From the NCBI GenBank assembly GCA_000434215.1, contig HF999687.1, forward strand, positions 1 through 12,329: 12,329 nucleotides of DNA, in the 5' to 3' direction. The position numbers and the translations under genes are program-made. Numbering within the stretch: the first letter of the stretch is position 1; each line of letters begins with the position of its first letter. This document shows, piece by piece, positions 8,222 through 12,329 of this stretch. This DNA comes from Bacteroides sp. CAG:144. Its GTDB lineage: Bacteria; Bacteroidota; Bacteroidia; Bacteroidales; UBA11471. The notes below the pieces were generated by a model, which had not been told where the DNA came from, ran no database searches, and was given only the letters and a program-made list of their open reading frames with translations.

Positions 8222-9121
8222 ATGTATCGATATATTTCTTTGGCGTTCTTGTTCTTGTTTTCTCTTTCCTTTCCGGTAGAAGCCGCAAGAAAGAAAAAAG
8301 AAGCTGTTCCCGAGAAGTCGGAGGAGACGATTTTTATGGAAACCTATTTTCCCGAACGTCCTTGTCGGGAATGGGAGATCGGAAGAAAGTTTATCTATCT
8401 CGATGATGATCTCTCAGCACTGATACATCCTCAGGCTATTTCATCCGGGGACTCTTCTTATAGGGGAAAAATATTTATATACGAAGGTATGGTCGAGGCA
8501 TCGCCGTGGAGAAAAGGAACGGTAAATTTAGAGTTTACATGTGAAGAACGAAAATACTATTTTAAAACCGGAAAAAGCAGGGAAGAGATAATGAATTCGT
8601 CTTACACTCCGTTATTGCCCATGTTGGTTTCAGATGAAGACATAAGTAAAGCCCGACAGCTGCTGGTAGGAAAAACGCTATATACCCGGCCGGCTACGTG
8701 GGTCGATTCCATAGGAAATACCTCTTCAAACCGACGCTATTGCCCGGTCAAAATCGTTGACATACAGCCCGGGAATAGTGTTTATCCCATAGCATTCGTT
8801 TTCGAAGATGAAACCTCGTCGACATATCGGATATTTGGTTCTCTTACACAGACATCTCGTATGCAAGCAGCAACGTTCGATCGCTTGTTTACCTTCGACA
8901 ATCCCCGATGTTCATACAAAGATATTCCCGATAAACACTGGCGACTGATTACGCTCGGTCGTGTAACCGAAGGTATGACAAAAGAGGAATGCCGTTTATC
9001 GTTGGGTAGTCCGCAAAATGCAAGAGAAATACCCACATACAGTGGTTTGAAAGAAGAGTGGTTTTACCGTACAGGAGCTTATCTCTATTTCGAAGATGGA
9101 AAATTGTCCCGTTACCGATAA
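8222..9121 (+). CDS. Exported protein with a C-terminal BamE/SmpA-like module, function unknown
   Basis: This 299-residue protein has an N-terminal signal peptide (hydrophobic residues 5-18, likely cleavage after VEA at 19-21) followed by a Lys/Arg-rich stretch. I do not recognise residues 35-235. They are rich in beta-strand pattern and contain WEIGRKFIYLDDDLSALIHP near 51-70. Residues 239-299 resemble the SmpA/OmlA (BamE) fold: GRVTEGMTKEECRLSLGSP matches its G-M-T-x-x-E-hydrophobic...LG-x-P helix signature. EEWFYRTGAYLYFEDGKLSRY matches its E-x-W-x-Y ... F-x-x-G-x-L strands. BamE is a small lipoprotein of the outer-membrane assembly complex. This protein has no lipobox, so it would be soluble in the periplasm. 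It lies 16 nt after mutL and 12 nt before murB. The domain call is by motif only and moderate; the function is open. Confidence 0.7.
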   Translation: MYRYISLAFLFLFSLSFPVEAARKKKEAVPEKSEETIFMETYFPERPCREWEIGRKFIYLDDDLSALIHPQAISSGDSSYRGKIFIYEGMVEASPWRKGTVNLEFTCEERKYYFKTGKSREEIMNSSYTPLLPMLVSDEDISKARQLLVGKTLYTRPATWVDSIGNTSSNRRYCPVKIVDIQPGNSVYPIAFVFEDETSSTYRIFGSLTQTSRMQAATFDRLFTFDNPRCSYKDIPDKHWRLITLGRVTEGMTKEECRLSLGSPQNAREIPTYSGLKEEWFYRTGAYLYFEDGKLSRYR

Positions 9122-9133
9122 AATATTTTGTAC

Positions 9134-10150
9134 ATGAAAATATATGAGAATTATTCGTTGCAGGAAAGACACACATTTCATTTGCCCGTAAAGACCCGAT
9201 ATTATATCGAGTACGATACTGTAAACGAACTATGTGCCTTTATAAAAGAGAATTCGCTATTTCGGGAATACTCGTGCTATCATATAGGTGGAGGTAGTAA
9301 TCTCTTGTTTTTACAAGATTACCGGGGTATCATACTCCATTCGGCCATACGATTTATCGAGTGTGTGGGGGAGGACGAAGATACTGTTTTATTACGAGTC
9401 GGGTCTGGTGTCGTATGGGACGATTTCGTCAAATATTGTGTGGAGAATAATTGGGGAGGAGTAGAGAATCTGTCGCTGATACCCGGAGAAGTGGGAGCTT
9501 CGGCTGTACAAAACATAGGAGCCTACGGTGTCGAGGTGAAAGATGTAATAGAAAAGGTCGAAACGATCGATATGCAAAATGGCGAATCCCGCACATTTAC
9601 AAATGCCGAATGTGCGTATGCGTATCGTGATAGCATATTCAAAAAGGAGCTTCGCGGACGATATATCGTTTCTGCCGTGCAATACCGTTTGCAGAAAAAT
9701 GCAGGTTATCACCTCGATTATGGAAATTTACGGGAGGCTGTTGAGCGTTATACCCACCCAACGCTTGCAGATGTGCGTAAGGTTGTCATAGAAATCAGAC
9801 AATCGAAATTACCCGATCCCGATGTTATAGGGAATGCCGGTAGCTTTTTTAAAAATCCGGTAGTCTCGATAGAGCACTATAAGTCTTTGAAAGAGCGTTT
9901 TCCCGATATGCCCCATTATCCGGTCGATGAATCGAATGTGAAGTTGCCGGCCGGTTGGCTGATCGATAGAGCCGGTTGGCGGGGAAAAGTACATGGTGGA
10001 GCCGGTGTGTATGAGAAACAATCGCTTGTCTTGGTAAACCGGGGGGAAGCGACAATCGGGGATATAACCGAATTGGCCGAGAAAATTTGCCATTCGATAA
10101 AAGAAAAATATGATATAGACTTATATCCGGAAGTAAATTATATTGGATAG
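9134..10150 (+). CDS. murB: UDP-N-acetylenolpyruvoylglucosamine reductase
   Basis: This cytoplasmic FAD enzyme reduces UDP-GlcNAc-enolpyruvate with NADPH to UDP-MurNAc, the second committed step of peptidoglycan synthesis. At 338 residues it has the size of the E. coli-type (type I) enzyme. The FAD-binding part shows HTFHLPVKTRYYIEY near the start, GGGSNLLF (about 52-59), NLSLIPGEVGASAVQNIGAYG (about 112-132) and YAYRDSIFK with Arg165. The substrate domain has GNAGSFFKNP with the proton-donor Ser237, PAGWLIDRAGWRG, GGAGVYEKQ, and PEVNYIG with Glu333 at the C-terminus. All three catalytic positions known from E. coli MurB (Arg159, Ser229, Glu325) have an equivalent. I chose ATG 9134; a TTG at 9128 would add only two residues. 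The next gene starts 1 nt after its stop. Confidence 0.97.
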   Translation: MKIYENYSLQERHTFHLPVKTRYYIEYDTVNELCAFIKENSLFREYSCYHIGGGSNLLFLQDYRGIILHSAIRFIECVGEDEDTVLLRVGSGVVWDDFVKYCVENNWGGVENLSLIPGEVGASAVQNIGAYGVEVKDVIEKVETIDMQNGESRTFTNAECAYAYRDSIFKKELRGRYIVSAVQYRLQKNAGYHLDYGNLREAVERYTHPTLADVRKVVIEIRQSKLPDPDVIGNAGSFFKNPVVSIEHYKSLKERFPDMPHYPVDESNVKLPAGWLIDRAGWRGKVHGGAGVYEKQSLVLVNRGEATIGDITELAEKICHSIKEKYDIDLYPEVNYIG

Positions 10151-10151
10151 A

Positions 10152-10919
10152 ATGCGCGTAGAATTTTTGGGAACAGGAACATCAACGGGCGTACCCATGA
10201 TCGGTTGTCGTTGCGATGTGTGTCGGTCGAAAGACTCACGTGATCGGCGCTTACGTTCGTCTGTCTGTCTGACAGTCGACGATAAAAATATTTTAATCGA
10301 TTGCGGCCCGGATTTTCGACAACAGATGTTGCGGAGCGGTATCGACCACATCGATGCGGTATTGCTTACACACGAGCATTACGACCATACATCGGGTCTT
10401 GACGAATTACGAAATTTCAGTCGCAATAATCCTATTCCCATATATGCCGAACCGAACGTTCTGGATATTATACATCAACGCCTTTTTTATTGTTTTTCGG
10501 AGCAACCCAATCCCGGAGTTGCTCATTTGGAACTCAAAGCGATAGAAAATCTCTCGCCATTTACGCTTTTCGGCATCGATATAGAACCAGTCAGAGTATG
10601 GCATTATAGGCTTCCCATTATCGGTTACCGCATCGGACGATTTGCCTATATTACCGATATGCTCACGATACCCGATGGGGAATGCGCCAAGCTGTCGAAT
10701 CTCGATACTTTGGTTGTCAATGCCTTACGGCATAAGCCCCATATTTCGCACCAGAACCTCGAAAGTGCGTTGACTTTTATCGCACAACTTAATCCGGAAC
10801 AGGCTTATATCACACACATGAGTCATCAAATAGGTTTTCATGAAATCGAAGAGAAGAAGCTTCCTCGGAATGTGGCTTTTGCCTATGATGGGCTGACGAT
10901 ATCTGTCTCTGATAATTGA
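10152..10919 (+). CDS. PhnP-like metallo-beta-lactamase-fold hydrolase
   Basis: This 255-residue cytoplasmic protein belongs to the metallo-beta-lactamase superfamily. It opens with FLGTGTSTGVPMIGC. Cysteines 19, 21 and 24 follow the C-x-C-x2-C pattern that, with a C-terminal His, holds the structural zinc in E. coli PhnP. The dinuclear metal site is formed by HEHYDH (74-79), with likely further ligands at His151, Asp169 and His222 (ITHMSHQ). PhnP cleaves the cyclic phosphodiester 5-phosphoribosyl-1,2-cyclic phosphate in phosphonate breakdown. No other phosphonate gene is present here, so the substrate is unknown and another cyclic phosphodiester is plausible. I chose ATG 10152, 1 nt after the murB stop; an upstream TTG at 10143 would overlap murB by 8 nt. 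The family call is strong; the substrate is open. Confidence 0.9.
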   Translation: MRVEFLGTGTSTGVPMIGCRCDVCRSKDSRDRRLRSSVCLTVDDKNILIDCGPDFRQQMLRSGIDHIDAVLLTHEHYDHTSGLDELRNFSRNNPIPIYAEPNVLDIIHQRLFYCFSEQPNPGVAHLELKAIENLSPFTLFGIDIEPVRVWHYRLPIIGYRIGRFAYITDMLTIPDGECAKLSNLDTLVVNALRHKPHISHQNLESALTFIAQLNPEQAYITHMSHQIGFHEIEEKKLPRNVAFAYDGLTISVSDN

Positions 10920-10962
10920 AAAATAGGTCGGATTGTTGTATGTAGAAAAAAGTGAAATCGAT

Positions 10963-11355
10963 ATGAGACAACAGGCATTTTCGATAAAAAGCCGCATTCA
11001 CAGCTTTTCCAATGCATTCCGCGGATTGGGATTATTTTTCAGGCAAGAACATAATGCACGTATTCATGCGGTTATTGCAGTTATAACCGTAGTTTCGGGA
11101 GTCTTGGTCGGTCTGTCGAGGATGGAATGGATAGCTGTATTTTTTGCAATCGGTATGGTTATCGCTACGGAGGCAGTGAATACTACGGTAGAATACCTGT
11201 GCGATTTTATATGTCCCGAGTACAACGATAAAATCAAGAAAATAAAAGATTTGGCGGCAGGTGCGGTCTTAATATGTGCGATAGCAGCGGTAATAATAGG
11301 TTGTATTATTTTTATTCCCCATTTGATTACATTGGTGAATCTCTCTCTTTCGTAA
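10963..11355 (+). CDS. dgkA: Diacylglycerol kinase / undecaprenol kinase family membrane protein
   Basis: This 130-residue integral inner-membrane kinase phosphorylates a lipid alcohol, either diacylglycerol (recycling to phosphatidate) or undecaprenol (feeding the lipid carrier of wall and O-antigen synthesis). An amphipathic N-terminal part contains FRQEHNARIH (27-35). Three hydrophobic segments lie at about 35-50, 54-70 and 98-120. The signature EAVNTTVEYLCD (70-81) keeps the Glu and Asn equivalent to E. coli DgkA Glu69 and Asn72, and KIKDLAAGAVL (93-103) is the other conserved block. I chose ATG 10963; a TTG at 10933 would add 10 residues unlike the family start. It is the last gene of the operon, 43 nt after the hydrolase, with a terminator behind it. 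Placement in an operon with murB makes undecaprenol attractive, but sequence alone does not decide. Confidence 0.92.
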   Translation: MRQQAFSIKSRIHSFSNAFRGLGLFFRQEHNARIHAVIAVITVVSGVLVGLSRMEWIAVFFAIGMVIATEAVNTTVEYLCDFICPEYNDKIKKIKDLAAGAVLICAIAAVIIGCIIFIPHLITLVNLSLS

Positions 11356-11378
11356 AATTTTTCTCGATGAATCATGCA

Positions 11379-11417
11379 AAGAACGATTCCCAATTAAAGG
11401 AATTGTTCTTTTGTTTT
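11379..11417 (+). terminator. Intrinsic terminator at the end of the foldase-murB-dgkA operon
   Basis: AAGAACGATTCC (11379-11390) pairs with GGAATTGTTCTT (11399-11410) in a 12-bp stem with one G-U pair, around an 8-nt loop. The T-rich run TTGTTTT follows. It lies 24 nt after the dgkA stop and 16 nt before the stop of the converging gene. Read on the - strand the hairpin is followed by few T residues, so it should work mainly in the + direction, though it may also slow transcripts from the right. Confidence 0.8.
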
Positions 11418-11432
11418 GTATAGGCTTCTTTA

Positions 11433-12029
11433 TCATTCATTATAAAGACCGTATTTATGGAATTTATATGAGTTCATAATGTTTTCATCGGTATCGGCTT
11501 GTAACAGGAGCAATATATCTCGACAAAACTCCATATATCCCGTTCCGTTTGCCGTTACAATGTTTTTATCATATACGCACTGTTTTTCAATATATCCGTT
11601 CTCGTTTGTATAATTTTCTTTTCCCCATAATTTCAGTTGTTCTTTGGTATTCCCCGTATGTTTGACGTGGTTCAGGAATCCGTGCGCAGCCATGAATGAT
11701 GCGGCATTACAAATCGCGCCTACGATTTTCCCTTGCTGTAAGGCTTTTGTTACGATAGGGACAAGCGATTCGGCGACAGGAGTATTCCATTGCATCCCCC
11801 CGATTAGAATCAGAGCGGCATAATCTTCGGGCAAATTCCGAAAACTATAATCGGGTATCGTTCGGAATCCTCCAATAGAACAGACTTCTTTTTCGGTGGG
11901 GGCAACCGTTTTCGGGATATATTTTTTGTCGCTCCCGGGCATCACCCCGAAATTCAAAGAAGTTGACAGGAATGCGCCTTCCCAATCGGCATATTCATCG
12001 AGTAATACAAATAAAACTTCTTTTTTCAT
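11433..12029 (-). CDS. DJ-1/PfpI family protein (class I glutamine-amidotransferase-like fold)
   Basis: This 198-residue cytoplasmic protein has the DJ-1/PfpI Rossmann-like fold. It begins with the strand KEVLFVLLDEYADWEGAF, where Glu17 matches the conserved Glu that supports the reactive Cys. ALILIGGMQW (72-81) is the family's central glycine loop. KIVGAICNAASFMAAHGFLN (101-120) holds the nucleophile elbow, with Cys107 as the predicted reactive residue. Members include peptidases, glyoxalase/deglycase-like enzymes, chaperones and stress proteins; nothing in this sequence decides between them. The ATG is at 12029, and the gene follows the recQ end by 23 nt on the same strand, so the two are probably co-transcribed. 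It converges on the dgkA operon. The family call is strong; the function is open. Confidence 0.88.
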   Translation of the reverse strand: MKKEVLFVLLDEYADWEGAFLSTSLNFGVMPGSDKKYIPKTVAPTEKEVCSIGGFRTIPDYSFRNLPEDYAALILIGGMQWNTPVAESLVPIVTKALQQGKIVGAICNAASFMAAHGFLNHVKHTGNTKEQLKLWGKENYTNENGYIEKQCVYDKNIVTANGTGYMEFCRDILLLLQADTDENIMNSYKFHKYGLYNE

Positions 12030-12052
12030 ATTTTCGTTTTTATAATTTCTCG

Positions 12053-12329
12053 TTATCGTTTTTTGTTGTTATTCAAAAAATATTTTTGGTTATCTTGTCG
12101 CAGGAAGCGTTCGTCGACAAGATAACGAATCGTTTCTACAATTTGTTCTTGCGGATAGTGCAATCGTTCGACCAATTCGTTCAGTTTGAGCGGTTCATTT
12201 CTCAATAAGTCTTGCAGGGCGGAGGTAATTTGGTCGAATACAACTGGCGATAAAGTCGCGTTTTTCTTATTTTGACACACATCGCAACAGCCACAATTAT
12301 CGGTCGTTTTTTCACCGAAATAGTCGAGT
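12053..12329 (-). CDS. recQ: RecQ-family ATP-dependent DNA helicase, C-terminal part (5' end outside window)
   Basis: Reading the - strand from the window edge, the open frame gives 91 residues ending at TAA (12053-12055). It begins LDYFGEKTTDNCGCCDVC, the typical RecQ zinc-binding segment (YFGE...C-G-x-C-D-x-C). A winged-helix-like region follows: ITSALQDLLRNEPLKLNELV, then QIVETIRYLVDERFLRQD. The helicase motor domains lie beyond the window. RecQ unwinds DNA 3' to 5' in recombination and replication-fork repair. A GTG within the zinc motif could be mistaken for a start of a small 75-residue gene, but the frame is open to the edge and the upstream residues are RecQ-like. The protein ends soon after the winged helix with a Lys/Asn-rich tail, so an HRDC domain seems absent. 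Confidence 0.88.
   Translation of the reverse strand, partial: LDYFGEKTTDNCGCCDVCQNKKNATLSPVVFDQITSALQDLLRNEPLKLNELVERLHYPQEQIVETIRYLVDERFLRQDNQKYFLNNNKKR

Noticed and set aside
10143..10151. TTG start of the PhnP-like gene giving an overlap with murB
   Set aside because: ATG 10152 gives the family-typical beginning MRVEFLGTGTS, and the three extra residues add nothing conserved.
12053..12280. Separate 75-residue gene starting at GTG 12280
   Set aside because: The frame stays open to the window edge, and the residues before the GTG (YFGE...CGCCD) form the RecQ zinc motif, so this is an internal codon of a truncated recQ.

Overview
The window looks like core chromosome of a member of the Bacteroidales (phylum Bacteroidota). 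The evidence is the protein character (IMP dehydrogenase tail, tandem-parvulin foldases, OstA-like protein, MutL with the DQHRAH variant), a moderate AT bias, no clear Shine-Dalgarno sites, and a TAnnTTTG-type promoter element. Family-level placement is not possible by eye.

Layout. Positions 1-263 hold the 3' end of guaB (IMP dehydrogenase), followed by a large hairpin terminator and a possible promoter (about 293-361). From 390 to 11355 nine genes run on the + strand with gaps of 1-43 nt, so they probably form one operon. In order they are: an exported protein with two parvulin domains (643 aa); a SurA-like lipoprotein that has lost the parvulin core (286 aa); a SurA-type periplasmic chaperone (460 aa); an OstA/LptA-like exported protein (551 aa); mutL; an exported protein ending in a BamE/SmpA-like module (299 aa); murB; a PhnP-like metallo-hydrolase; and a DgkA/undecaprenol-kinase-type membrane protein. 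A hairpin terminator (about 11379-11417) closes the operon. Converging on it from the right, on the - strand, are the C-terminal part of a RecQ helicase (cut by the window end) and a DJ-1/PfpI-family protein.

How the genes fit together. Most of the operon concerns the cell envelope: three foldase/chaperone proteins for outer-membrane or periplasmic clients, an Lpt-like protein for LPS transport, a possible BamE-like protein, MurB for peptidoglycan precursors and a lipid kinase for undecaprenol or diacylglycerol recycling. MutL (mismatch repair) and the PhnP-like hydrolase are the functional outsiders.

No mobile elements, CRISPR arrays, tRNA/rRNA genes, phage genes or defence islands were seen. 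I found no clearly new multi-gene system. The best leads are the degenerate middle chaperone, the stand-alone large OstA protein next to SurA, the MutL without recognisable endonuclease residues, the BamE-like tail on an unknown protein, and a 34-bp repeat between the two parvulin domains.
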